A DNA stretch of 64,000 nt from Hericium rajendrae. Lineage: Eukaryota > Basidiomycota > Agaricomycetes > Russulales > Hericiaceae. Below, one piece after another: positions 1-10,199 of this stretch (within the stretch, counting starts at the first letter, position 1; each line of letters starts with the position of its first letter). Below the pieces are notes generated by a model. It was not told where the DNA came from. It did not search any database and saw only the letters and a list, made by a program, of their open reading frames with translations. The stretch spans positions 1,984,001 to 2,048,000 of the forward strand of contig CM065883.1 of NCBI GenBank assembly GCA_033439255.1, in the 5' to 3' direction. The position numbers were made by a program, and so were the translations under genes.

Positions 1-557
1 AGCAGCTTGATCGTGACCTCCATGGGCACGATCGTGCCCTCGCGGATGCAGGTGCGGATGAGCTCGCCGAATTCAGATTGGGGGCGGTCTTGCTCTGCGC
101 GGAGAAGGTCACCTGCGGAGAGATGGCAGAAGTTGAAGTCCTCGACGAGACGCCCGCATTGGGTGCCCTTGCCTGCGGAAGTGTAAGATTGGGAGAAATG
201 TAAAACGAAAACATACACACCAGCGCCGGGTCCGCCGAGGATGAAGATGACGGTGATCTTGGAAGAGTCAAAAATGGTTTTGTTGGACGCGTCGGCCATG
301 TCTATAGTCTATTTGGTATCGGATGGCGGTCTCTGGTCTTCGTTATTGCGATGTACAGGCCAGACAAGCGGGTGGTCGTTCTGGCGGGGGCGGGCAGAGG
401 CGGGGTTGGTAACGGCGCGGCGGTGAACGAGGTAGTAGAACGACACGCCTGACAAGAGCGCGACACCGAGGAAGAGGAGCGGGTTGGGTCCTTTGGACGG
501 GGGCTTCGACGAGGTGCTGAACGTGCGCGACGGCGAGGTGGATGTAACGGGCAACAT
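1..557 (-). CDS. URA6: Uridylate kinase (UMP-CMP kinase), 3' part outside window
   Basis: Phosphorylates UMP and CMP to the diphosphates using ATP. The core begins at the P-loop GGPGAGKGTQC, followed by the NMP-binding stretch [11 protein letters not shown] and the [14 protein letters not shown] segment, all typical of Ura6. Proposed exons are 557-357, 308-221 and 172-1; the protein runs off the left edge. Splicing at 356/309 (48 bp intron) joins, in frame, an N-terminal piece with a serine/arginine-rich presequence-like start and a hydrophobic segment ([20 protein letters not shown]). This would give a membrane-anchored, probably mitochondrial form. The alternative start is the ATG at 299, which gives the short cytosolic/nuclear form as in yeast; the upstream ORF (557-309) would then be a separate 82-residue protein only 9 bp away. 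The kinase identity is very secure and the extension is likely. It diverges from NUP37 with start codons only 38 bp apart. Confidence 0.9.
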
Positions 558-595
558 GCAGGTTCGAAGGAAGGTCCAACACGCGCAAATACCTC

Positions 596-1970
596 ATGGC
601 GTTCGACATCCGACACGACCATGGCTCGCTCGTCCATGTCGTCCGCGCATGCCACAACGATGACGGCTACGATCTCATCGCCATTGGCGGCGAGCACACC
701 GTCGAGGTTTTGTTGATTGTGAGTGTCTTTGTCTTTCTGCGCGTTCATTGCAAGATCCAACTTAGTTGCTTTTAAACTGCAGTCAGAGCACACCGCGACG
801 CCGCTCGCGACATTCCAGATTGGCTGCCGCATAACCGCCCTCGCATGGTCATCAAGAACTCTATCGCCTTCGCAGTCTGACCAGTGGCTCATCGAGTACG
901 CTGTTTCATCATAGCCATCCTCGACGCGTCCTGACTTCACGCCAGACTTGCAGCAGCCACGTCTGACTTTGGCCTGCACCTGCTCACGAAAACGCACGAC
1001 ACCGCTGAGGACGTCTTCCCATTCGGAGGCGGTCTCAGCGGGCACCATGGCACGATCAACGACATGACATTCTGCGGCGGCCGCACGCCCGACAGCGCGC
1101 AGTACGTCGCGACTGTCTCCGGTACGGACTCTCCCTCAATCACTCGCTCTATCTAACCTCCACCCCTGCTCTGCAGATGACAAAATGCTCATGGTATGGG
1201 ACCTGCACCCCGCCTTCGACATCCCCTCCCTCCGCGCCTCCGTCTCGCCCGACCCCGTCCCCCACGCGCGGCCACAGCCCACGGCGCTCGCGCTCCCCTT
1301 CCCGCACCCGCTCGGCAGCATCGCCGCGCACCCCACGACCGCGACCGCGCTGCTCGTCGCTGACGCACGGGGTGGCGTGTTCCTCGTCGACTGGCGCGAG
1401 GAGTTCGAGGTCGCGCGGCGCGGCGTCATTGAGCTCGTTGAGCCGCGGGCGCTCGCGGCTGCGGGCGTGGGCGCCGTTGGGGTGGACTGGCGACAGGATG
1501 CGGCGGATATGTGCGTGTCTCTTTAGTTGCGGGTGGGAGGTTGCTGATGTGGTGGTGTGTAGCGTTGGCGGGGTGTTCGGCGCGCGTCTCGCGATTTGGG
1601 ACCTGTCGAAGCTGCATGGCGGCAAGCCGACCTACACAGGACTCAGTTTCTCCTCCGGCGCCCGGCGCTTCCGGTGCGTTATGCTCTTCCTCGTGATCGC
1701 GTTCATCGTGCTGATATGCATGAAAGATGGCACCCGACGCAGCCTACAGTCTTTGCGATCTCCCCGGCGCGTGGCAACGCGCTGCACGTCCACAACGCGG
1801 CCTATCCGCATGCAGAGGCAGTTGTGTTCAGCGCGCGCCCCGGGCTAGAGGTGCGCGATTTCGATTGGGTCGGCGGGGTGAATGCAGGGGGAGATGTGAG
1901 GCTCGCGGTGGGTGCAGGGAGGGGGATCGTGATTGGACGTGTGAGGGAGAAGGAGAGGGTAGTTGGGTGA
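596..1970 (+). CDS. NUP37: Nucleoporin Nup37-like WD40 protein
   Basis: Proposed exons are 596-718, 783-895, 946-1121, 1177-1510, 1563-1673 and 1727-1970, giving 366 residues in one continuous frame. The order of segments matches the Nup37 beta-propeller: an N-terminal strand ending LIAIGGEHTVEVLL, then GCRITALAW, then SGHHGTINDMTFC, then the best WD signature VATVSDDKMLMVWDL, then a second LAIWDLSKL and a final FRWHPTQPTVFAIS. Nup37 is a scaffold subunit of the Nup107-160 (Y) complex of the nuclear pore. The ATG at 596 is chosen because it starts the first conserved strand; the open frame continues upstream without another ATG. Other WD40 proteins (Seh1, Sec13) fit less well in length and blade order. 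Confidence 0.72.
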
Positions 1971-2924
1971 CGGGAAGGTTGAAATCGTGGTTCGTCGCAA
2001 TCTAGCACACAATGACAGGTTTGATCTTGTTGTGCAGCATCTAACTTTGATTTGTATACCCAAATAGTTGTTTATGTTAATCCACAATCACAGACCAGTT
2101 GAGACAGAGACCGCATTTAATCAAGAGGAGCCCTGTGGTCTCATTATACACTTGAATGTGATCAAGCAAAAAGGAGACAAGCATGCTCTCTATAACATCT
2201 TAAAAACACATTCAGAAGCAGGGCATTAATGCTGCATATCACATGAGGTCCGATATAACCTGGCTTTCTGCTCTATTCGCCATGCAAAAATCTCCGTTTA
2301 AGGCTTTATATCTTTCAGCTGAAGTAAAGAAAATACCATGTAGCAAGTAACTTCTCACAAAGCAAAAATTCCCAAAGAGCAGTGCAAGCAGCCCTTGGCC
2401 TCTTGCCTTACAATCTGAGCTATCTAGTGCTAGGGGGATTGAACCCTGGATCCCAGCTTATCCAAAATGCATAAATAAACAGGAGGTTGAGTACTAGATC
2501 TCAGGAGTCAGTAGAACTAAAAATAAACAAACAAGCAGTCAATTGACTACTGGATCTTAGCTTGATCAAAAACAAATAAACAAATGACTCACTAAATACA
2601 AAGACACTCTAAAGCAGCATTCTCAGATATTATATCATTAAGCTCTAAACATCATAATTATTGTAACTTTAGCATTAGTATGCATATCTGGATGAGCATC
2701 AGAGATAGACACAGTCATTTAAGCTGAAAGTTGTCTCAAAGATTAGCATATAAAATGCATCAACCCTCAACTCTACTATTACTCAATGTTGTTCAGCAAT
2801 GAATAACATTTCTCTCATATCATCAAATATAATAAAACCAAATGGCCAGTTGGCAAAACAGATACTTCACATTGCTGAGTCCCTGCAGCAATTCTACATC
2901 AAAAATTACCATCCAGGACATTTC
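1971..2924. other. AT-rich island without recognisable gene
   Basis: Base composition drops abruptly from the GC-rich coding level to strongly AT-rich from about 2020 onward, with many stops in all frames. No protein of convincing composition is visible. It carries tRNA-like promoter boxes on the minus strand near 2401-2453. It looks like degraded mobile-element DNA, but no terminal repeats or protein domain were identified. Confidence 0.6.
2401..2453 (-). repeat. tRNA-like boxes in permuted order (SINE-like)
   Basis: Read on the minus strand, a T-arm/B-box (GGTTCAATCCC) comes first and is followed at once by a D-arm-like A-box (TAGCTCAGATTGTAAGGC). A normal tRNA has the opposite order. The D-stem is mispaired, so this is a relic: either head-to-tail tRNA-derived repeat units or a scrambled tRNA pseudogene. 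Confidence 0.35.
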
Positions 2925-3479
2925 TGGACAGGCAGGGGATTGAACCCTGGACCTCGCGCATCACGTGCCTAATTACATAAGAAGACGGCTCTCTCGTTAT
3001 GGCGTTGGCGCCGGTGCTAATGTCACGCATGCTGAATATCTTCGTCGGAAGGAAGGAAGGATCGGCAAGGACAAGTGTGCAAAACTTCGCAAGGAAGCTT
3101 TCTATAGCAAGTCAAACAGGCCTGTGATGACCATGTTACAATGGACATCACGATCGACAAGTGTGGAAGTTCACGGAGCGGATATGGTGGCGATAAACAT
3201 CATTCTCGTGCGGCGGCTCTTGAGACATACGGCTACATACGGGGTGTATCGCCATTGGAGAGACCGATGCGACGCTGCGAGGCGCCGACGCGTTCTGGAA
3301 AGCGCCGCGTCCCAAAATGGAAGGCACCGACGCGCGCGTCCCAAAATGGAACGGCGGGTATGCATGCCGATCGACTTGTTAAATTTCTCCACTCCTTCCT
3401 CTGCCTTCCGACCTTCCAGCGCAGTGGTAGAAAGCTGAGCCGGCACAAAGCGCGCGCTCTACCACTGAGCTACATGCCC
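2925..3479 (-). tRNA. tRNA-Ala(UGC)-like gene split at the anticodon by 484 bp
   Basis: Minus strand 3479-3446 reads as a perfect 34-nt tRNA 5' half: acceptor GGGCATG, D-arm GCTC-loop-GAGC, anticodon stem CGCGC and loop start TTTG. Minus strand 2961-2925 reads as a 37-nt 3' half: loop end AT, stem GCGCG, variable AGGTC, T-arm CAGGG-TTCAATC-CCCTG, acceptor CCTGTCC and discriminator A. The two acceptor strands pair at six of seven positions (one G-U, one mismatch). The halves together lack exactly one base (position 36, expected C), which would complete a 72-nt tRNA-Ala with anticodon UGC. The gap is far longer than known fungal tRNA introns, so this is probably an inactivated gene with an insertion. 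Confidence 0.6.
2962..3445. mobile_element. Sequence inserted within the tRNA anticodon loop
   Basis: This 484 bp segment lies between the two tRNA halves. It is GC-rich compared with the island to its left and contains a 16-bp direct repeat (GCGTCCCAAAATGGAA at 3307-3322 and 3336-3351). Its ends show only a weak inverted match (TGCC/GGCA) and no clear target duplication. No transposase is encoded, so if mobile it is non-autonomous. It could also be ordinary DNA joined by rearrangement. Confidence 0.35.
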
Positions 3480-4070
3480 TTGAAGGCTGACTTCCATTGA
3501 GATAACAAGTCGGACAATAACATCTCAAGGTTTTCTGCAGTACTTGATTTCAAGGCAAGGTAAAGCATAGCTGCAGAGTGTTCCTGCTGAATGCTACTGA
3601 GATGCTGGACTGGAGTAATTTAGGATGTATGAACACTGCTAGCCACTGATTCTGCCCTCGAACTACGCAACTCTCCTCTTGCCATCAACTTTTGAAACCC
3701 CGCGCGCGTGCGGCTCTCGGCGCACAACCACGGAACACTCGCTCGCAGAAAATGCACAACGCAATTATATATGCCAGCCTCTACACAGAAAACGAAACAT
3801 GAATCCGAATGACCGACCGTAACAGGCCCAAACATGAAACGGCAAGTCCATGCATGCATGCGAGGCGGATGTATATGTACTGTATATGTATGTACGAGGC
3901 GAAACGACCGGCGCGAGAAGAATACACAGGCAAACGGAGTCAGTAAAGTGCGGTGCGTGCTACGATATTTGTGGATGACGATGACGGTGCTATGTACTGT
4001 ATGTAGGGTGGGTGGTGGATGCGGTATTATGGCGGTATAGGGTACTTCGCGGGGCGGGCGGGGGGAGCGT
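3480..4070. other. Intergenic, downstream of the cyclin gene
   Basis: No coding region, RNA gene or repeat could be supported. The stretch holds the 3' flank of the minus-strand cyclin gene. Confidence 0.5.
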
Positions 4071-5367
4071 CTACGGGCTGCCCATGCCGCCGTCCTCGCT
4101 CATGCTGACGCTGCCGGCGCGCCCCGGGCGGATCGTCGGCTCGTCGTCCGTCGAGCCGTCGAACTCCGTCTGCGACTCGGTGTCCGCCTCGCTCGCGGTG
4201 CTGAGCGACGTCGTGGAGCGGCACGCGTGCAGCGAGGGCGTGCGGTGCGCATCGGGCGCGGGCGGCGCGGGCTGCACGAAGAACTGCGAGCCTGCGTCGG
4301 GCGGCTGCGGCTGGTGCGGCGGGAGCGCGTGCGTGCGCGAGAACATGATGAGCTGCTCCGCGTAGCTCTGCATCTCCTGCTCCGAGATTGTCAGGCGGAA
4401 GTCGTTGAGCAGGAGGAATTGGAGCTCGAGGCGGTTGAGCTCGGCTTGGGGGAGGCCGCCGACCTGGGAGAAAGGAAGGGGTACTAAAATTAGCAAATGT
4501 ATAACGACAGCGGAACACGGAAGGTGAGCATGACCGCGCCCATCGCCGCGCAAGGGGCACAAAGGCTCAGGCTGATTGCTGGCCGACAACAAAGGACGCG
4601 TGAAAGAGCGGGAGAAAGAAACGCACCTTGGCATATCGCGAGTTCGTATAGAACACGTCGCTGAAGAATTTGCTCGCGACAGTGACACCGGCGATGACGA
4701 GGCGGTGAATGTTATACGAGTCGATGACGAATGTCCTGCCGGTCGCCTCGGTCGCTATCCGCGCCATGCGGTCAAAGTACACGAGCAGGCTGAGGAAGAC
4801 GTCATTCGTTGTCGGACAGTACTTGAGAATACGCAGGAGATATGCCTCGAGCGAGATGGAGGGGATGTTGCGGGCATGGAAGGAGAGCATGGAGGAGGGT
4901 GTGGAGAGTGCCGCGCGTGACGCGGTGGTGAGCGTGTGCCATATTGGACGGCTCTGCATCTCGGAGGGGGGAAGCGAGGGCTGGGAGGAGAGGTCTGATG
5001 GGGGTAAATGGTCGTTGGCAGCGGCAATCTGGGTGAGCAGAGAGGCGAGCAGGCGCAAGAGATCCTGCGACGGATACGTGTGGATGTCGACAGACTTCGC
5101 AGGCGAGCTCGTCAATGGTGGCCGCGGTGGAGGGACATCGGGATGCGAAGCGCGTGAAGATGATGCAGATGATGTGGAGGCGGACAGAGGAGGAGGGTGG
5201 TGGGAGGATGATGCGGAAGATGAGGTCGACGCCACGATGACCGGCCTGGAGTGGGAACTGGAATAGGCGGAATTTCTGCGGGAAGGGGTTACGGAAGACG
5301 AGGAGGAGGAAGAAGGGGTGTGCAAAGGGTGGTCGTGCTGTGAAATGGGAGGTGCCAGCGCAAGCAT
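4071..5367 (-). CDS. PHO80-like (Pcl-type) cyclin
   Basis: Exons 5367-4627 and 4463-4071 give 377 residues. After about 110 residues rich in serine and proline, the cyclin box follows: a segment ending ISLEAYLLRILKYCP, then VYFDRMARIATEATGR, then the family signature RLVIAGVTVASKFFSD, and across the intron RYAKVGGLPQAELNRLELQF and LLLNDFRLTIS. Such cyclins bind and activate a Pho85-type kinase in phosphate or polarity signalling. The C-terminal 90 residues are low-complexity and acidic. The start is the ATG at 5367; a TTG further upstream is not used. A 49-bp intron (5454-5406, GTAAGT...TAG) appears to lie in the 5' untranslated leader. Which Pcl subtype it is cannot be settled. Confidence 0.88.
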
Positions 5368-6531
5368 TCTGGAGGATAACTGGCACTGGATGATGGTAGA
5401 CAAGTCTACAAAAGCCGTCAACGAAAAAACGCGGTACTAGTGACTGTGACTTACCAGGTCACAACTCGCACGTGTATACGATCAACGTCGGTCTGGTTTC
5501 AAAGGTTCAAGTTGTTCTGTGGCACTGGTATGTGTAGCAGCGATGGATGAAGATGGATGTGGTCAACAAGCGGAACTGACAAGCCTTCCCTCGGTTATAA
5601 GCCATTCGCTGCGCGCACCGCCTTTCATGTCTCGCCGCGTTTTGCTCCCGTTCCTCTTAATCCGGCTTCTCTAAAGCCACCTCCTCCTTCAACGTTGGAC
5701 TTCAACGCTCGTGCCTTGGGTTCTGTCCCATTGGCGTACACCTCTGCCCTTTGTCTTTCGTCGTACTTTCACAATTCTTGCCAAAAAAATGACACCTTAA
5801 GGTTCAGGCAAAGGTTCTGCTTCTCACATCCCGAAGCCCATGCCCTACCTCTTCCTGAACAAGAACACTGCCATGACGCACCTGCACGGCTACCGGGTGT
5901 TACCCTTCGGAAGATGTGTCAGTCACAACTGTCTCCGTTCCGTCCCCGACTCAAACGTGCTCCGTTCGGTCCATTCGCACGTGTCGGCGAGACAACGCCC
6001 GTTTGCCGCCATGGCAACTTGTCAGAATATTATCGTGGGTAGTCAAAGGGTAGCCAGGACCGGGAGTTGCAGTCAGGCTTAGGAAGTCCTGCTTTCGTGG
6101 CGCTTGCACTTTCTGTGGAAGGTGAGGGTGTGTTCCGAAGTCGACCCGGCAACTGCGCAGAAACTATCTGTTCATCAAGAGCGTCGATCACTTCTGTCCA
6201 GTCTGTACTTACGTGCATTCGCAGGCTAGATTCCATCCGACCTGTCGCACTGTTCCGGATAAGAAGGCTCACCGAGCAGTGCTTACCCGGTCCAGGCTTG
6301 CAGGTTGGTCCGAAACCATCTACCCGCGGTAAGCCCATTACAGTCCATCGTGGTCGCATATGGGACCAGTATCCCGACGAAGCTCGGGCACTGTGGGCAT
6401 CAGATGATCGACAGATCCGGCCTACTACCGGCGTGTAAATAGACAGCTGGTGACCGTCTCTCGTACACAATGAGGAACGAGTCGAGTAGCGGGCCATATC
6501 CTGGCTGCATCTTGCTTCGTCTCGCCACCCA
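5368..6531. other. Intergenic region upstream of the cyclin
   Basis: It contains the 5' leader intron of the cyclin gene (5406-5454). Open frames at 5557-6042 (+) and 6030-6590 (-) have no recognisable domain and a random-looking composition. No gene is called. Confidence 0.4.
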
Positions 6532-7118
6532 ATGTCGCAGCTAGCACCATCTCCAGGCCTCCAAGCCCCCATCCACATCCGCGCATTCAAAAACGCGCGT
6601 CATCCGCGCCTGGTTCGCCGGCATCGGGGCACTCTCCGAAGAGGCACTTCCCACCATCCTTTTCTTCTACTCACCATCACGCAAGTCTTCGCCACGCCCA
6701 TGCGCCTCTCCTCCCACCTCCATGAACTGCGCTTTCGCATCGCGTCCGAGCTCCAGAGGCGCGTGCAACCTCGAATTGCTGACACCACCGCTCACGCAGA
6801 CATGCTTCGCCGATGAGCCCGTGGCTCGACGCGCGAAGGGTATCGGGATACACGCCGCAAGACCGCCGGCCCGAGGTCGCGGCAGCCGTGTTGCACGACG
6901 TGCCGCTTGTCGCGGCGGCCCTTCAGAAAGCGCTCGAGCATGAGAGCGTCGATCCTGAGAAGCCGTTGGAGGGTGCGCATTCGAGGCTGGTTAGATGGCG
7001 GAGGTCTTGTTTACCTTGCTTGTGCAGCGCTCCTGCCGACGTTTGGCTCGGTTGGTATTACTGTGTTTCCTGGGCCGTTGCCGAGATCTGGATGAAAGTT
7101 TTGGGTACGTGTGAATAG
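6532..7118 (+). pseudogene. Possible decayed protein-coding fragment
   Basis: Protein-like stretches succeed one another in different plus-strand frames: AWFAGIGALSEEALPTIL, then WLDARRVSGYTPQDRRPEV with a helical continuation to about 6990, then GGLVYLACAALLPTFGSVGI. Two frame changes are needed and no intron with good signals removes them. Family unknown. It may be a disrupted gene or a chance reading. Confidence 0.25.
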
Positions 7119-7363
7119 AGCAGCTTATGGCTCGACGAGGAGCGAGGGTTGAGTCCTCGCTAGGGATGCAGAGCTTGCCGTCGAGGACTGCTCGACGATA
7201 GAAGGCAATTATAATGCCTGTCACGCGCCCGAGGTGACCCAAATCAATGGACATACGCAACATATATTCTGAACTCGTCTGGTAGTCGAAATTGTCAACA
7301 GAAATTCCACCAAAACAATCAAGGAATATTCTATAATGCTTTTGCCATACCATACACCATATG

Positions 7364-10111
7364 CTATAATTGAACTGGAAAATGATTCGGGAATTTCGCC
7401 TGCCAGTGCTGCATCATCCGCGCCGCGCGCTCTTTCATGCCGTGCTCGTCGCCGAAGGGAATCTCATCCAGTGCGCTGACCAGCGCCATGCTCTGTGCGA
7501 GGCGGGTCGTCTGCAGATAGCGGGTCAATACTGGGGTGAGTAATCGATGACGGGGTATATACCGTGAGCAATTCCGGAGAGATGCTGTCTTTGGCTGTGT
7601 CAACGAGTGTAAGTACACCGGATAGGCTTTGCATGGCCTGTATACGGAGCTGAAGTTGAGCACAGCACGACGCGGAGAATCAGACGGTCACTCGCACCTC
7701 GCGGTCCATCGTCGTCTTCCCCTTCGCGAGCTTCTGCAATGCGCCGGTCCAACTTAGTATTGTCTGTTCGTCAGGCGCATCTGACACCACCGCGTTCGTG
7801 TCGTCCGAAAGACGGCGGATTGGCCACGGGCGGTTGTTGTCTTCCGTGCTGGCAGCACGGCTGTCGATATCTCGGCGCGCACTGCCGTACCGGGAGGTAT
7901 TATTACTGTCGGTGTTGACCACAACGCGGCGGCGGCGGCGTTTCTTGCCCTGCTTAGGCTGCGAAGAACATCAGCAATCATTTCCCCTACTACGCAAGGA
8001 AGGCACGCACACGCGGCGGCTTGTTTCTGTCGCCGCGAGCAACATCGCCCGGGCCAAACAGCCCCTCGAGCCTGTCCACCCACATCAGCACCCGCGACGT
8101 CTCGTCCCGCATGACCGACCGCGGCGCGCTCGGGTTTCCCATGCGCGTCTGCGTGGCGTGGTCCTCCATGCGCCGGTGCATCATGCGCACGTCCATCTTC
8201 ACGCGCTCCTCCAACTCGTCGCCCTCCCACCAGCCCACAACCTCGACGACCTCGCCCTCCGCGTCGTGGTGCGTGAACGTGCCCGGCGGCAGCGCGAGGT
8301 CAAGCGGTAGCGGCTCCGTGCCGAGCAGCGCGTCCACCTGGCGCGCGCTCAGGGCCACTTCGCGCGGGGCCCGGCGTCGGCGGGGCGGCGCGACGACGGG
8401 CTCCTTGGTCTCGCCGAGGTGCGGGCGGCCGCGCCGCTGCAGGAGGACGACGGGCTTCGGGCGCGTGTGGATCTCCGGGTAAGACGCGGCGCTGCCGTCT
8501 TTGTCCTTGTTGACGGTGAAGGTCGCGTTGAGCGCGGAGAGGAGCCCGCCGCCGGAGGGGGCGGGCGGAGCCTTCGGCTTGGGCTGGGGTGGCTGGTCAG
8601 CCGCGGGAGGATGCTCTTCGGAGGCAGAGATGAGAGGTCGGTCGTCCGAGTCTGTTTCGATTGGCGTTTCAGGGACGGAGGTGGGAGTCTCTACGATAGG
8701 ACGTGGGTGCCACCGCTTTGCTGTGGGCCGCGTAGGTGGTCCTACCCGGGCCACACCCAATTCGCGCGTTACGCGCAGGAGGATGTCGTCCTCGTCAACG
8801 TCCTCGTCCACGTCGATCGGGGTTTCGGCGACGGTGGCAGGAGTTTCTACGTCGAGATATGAACGTCGTCGCTTCGCGGCGGGTCGCGCAGTCGTTCCCG
8901 CTTTGACTGCATCGAGCCTAGGGTGTTTAACCGGCGACGAGCTATGTTGCGCATATACGCGCGCGATGGCATCGGCAAGCGACTCTGCGGCGGCGTTCGC
9001 GGGGTCCGATGTGCGCGAGGACGACTGGCGCGAGCGGCTCTGCGAGTCCGAAACATATGAGCTCGAGGTGGGGCTGGGGGAGCGTTTGCGCTTCTTTTGT
9101 TCAGAGACGCGCGCCGGTTGGGCTGCTTTGGATGCAGCGCGGACAGATTGGAGTGTGGGAAGCTCGACGCCGGCGAAAAGGAGAGCGGAGCGCGGCTTCG
9201 ACTTGGTGGCAGCGCGGGCTGGGCCTGGCGGGCTCGGGCTCTGGGCGGGACGCGCCTCCTGCACTGGGTGTGGGAAGGAAGGGCGAGGGCGAGGTGCTCT
9301 TTTCGATGCGGACGCGTCTTTGGGTTTGGGAACAGGCTTTGAAGTCTGTTTGTTGAAGAGGGCAACCAGCGAGTCTGTGATGGTCTGCTGGGCGGGTGCG
9401 GGCGCGGGCGCAATCGTGGACGTTGACGCCGTCTGCGGCTGAGCGGGAAAGGAAGACTGGATTGTGCGCGCTTTGCTTTTGGAACTGTACGTCACCTTGG
9501 GCCGTGGACGGACTGGTGCTGGCGGAGAATCCTGCGCGAGCAGGTCGAGCTCGTCCACATAGGTATCCTGCTGCAACACAGCACCCGTCCTTTCCGCCCG
9601 CCTTGCCTCGGTGCTCTGCTTCTCCTCTGCTCCCGAGCCCTGAGTCCTTGGAGGAGTGGTGTGCGTGAGCGACTCCGATGCCACTCGATGCATCTTCTGC
9701 TGTAGCGCGTCGCGAACGGCGGCCTTATTGGCTTGGAGCGCGTCTGGAGTCGGGAGCGCGTCGTCACCGTCGTCGTCGACTTGCATGCGATCTGTTACTG
9801 CGAGAGGGGTCCATGTTGGCAGTTCCGCCTCGTTTTGTGCGCGATGGCGGGATGATGAGGGAGGTGTAGCGTCGGTATTTGGACGTTGCGCGTCGCTGTC
9901 GTGCTCTACGTCCTGCAGAGCTGATGCTTGCCGGCTTGAGTGGCTTTGACCCGCATTATTCAATACTGTTAAGACAGTTGTCAGGAAGGTGGACCCAGAG
10001 CATGAATTGAAAAGAGAGATTACACGTGTCTAAAGGGGTGCGCGCGGTGGGAGAGGGTGATGGCGGTTCGGTCGGTGGTATGACTTCGACCGGAGTCATG
10101 AAGGTTGTCAT
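7364..10111 (-). CDS. Long low-complexity protein, probably nuclear, function unknown
   Basis: Proposed exons are 10111-10024, 9965-8011, 7958-7698 and 7510-7364, about 815 residues in all. Most of the protein is serine/proline/arginine-rich and disordered, with basic clusters (KKRKRSPSP, KRRRS, GKKRRRRRVVV) typical of nuclear localisation signals, and acidic DVDEDVDEDD-type stretches. The last 90 residues are ordered and helical (TILSWTGALQKLAKGKTTMD, then AQSMALVSALDEIPFGDE and AARMMQHWQAKFP). They loosely resemble the helical bundle of TFIIS N-terminal/LEDGF-type domains, which would suggest chromatin or transcription work; this is only a guess. The first exon and the last intron are the least certain parts. 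The family was not recognised. Confidence 0.6.
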
Positions 10112-10199
10112 CAGAGAACGTGGTAGACCAAGACAACAGAAGGGATTGCTTTGACCGCAAACTTCGAAGTGAGATGAGGGTGGCAAAAGCTATTGAGAA

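Noticed and set aside
6030-6590. Minus-strand 186-codon frame
   Set aside because: No recognisable motif, mixed composition and no supporting splice or promoter signals.
8501-9442. Plus-strand open frame of 313 codons
   Set aside because: It is antisense to the long exon of the minus-strand nuclear protein. GC-rich codon bias opens frames on the opposite strand, and the sense frame has the better composition and splice sites.
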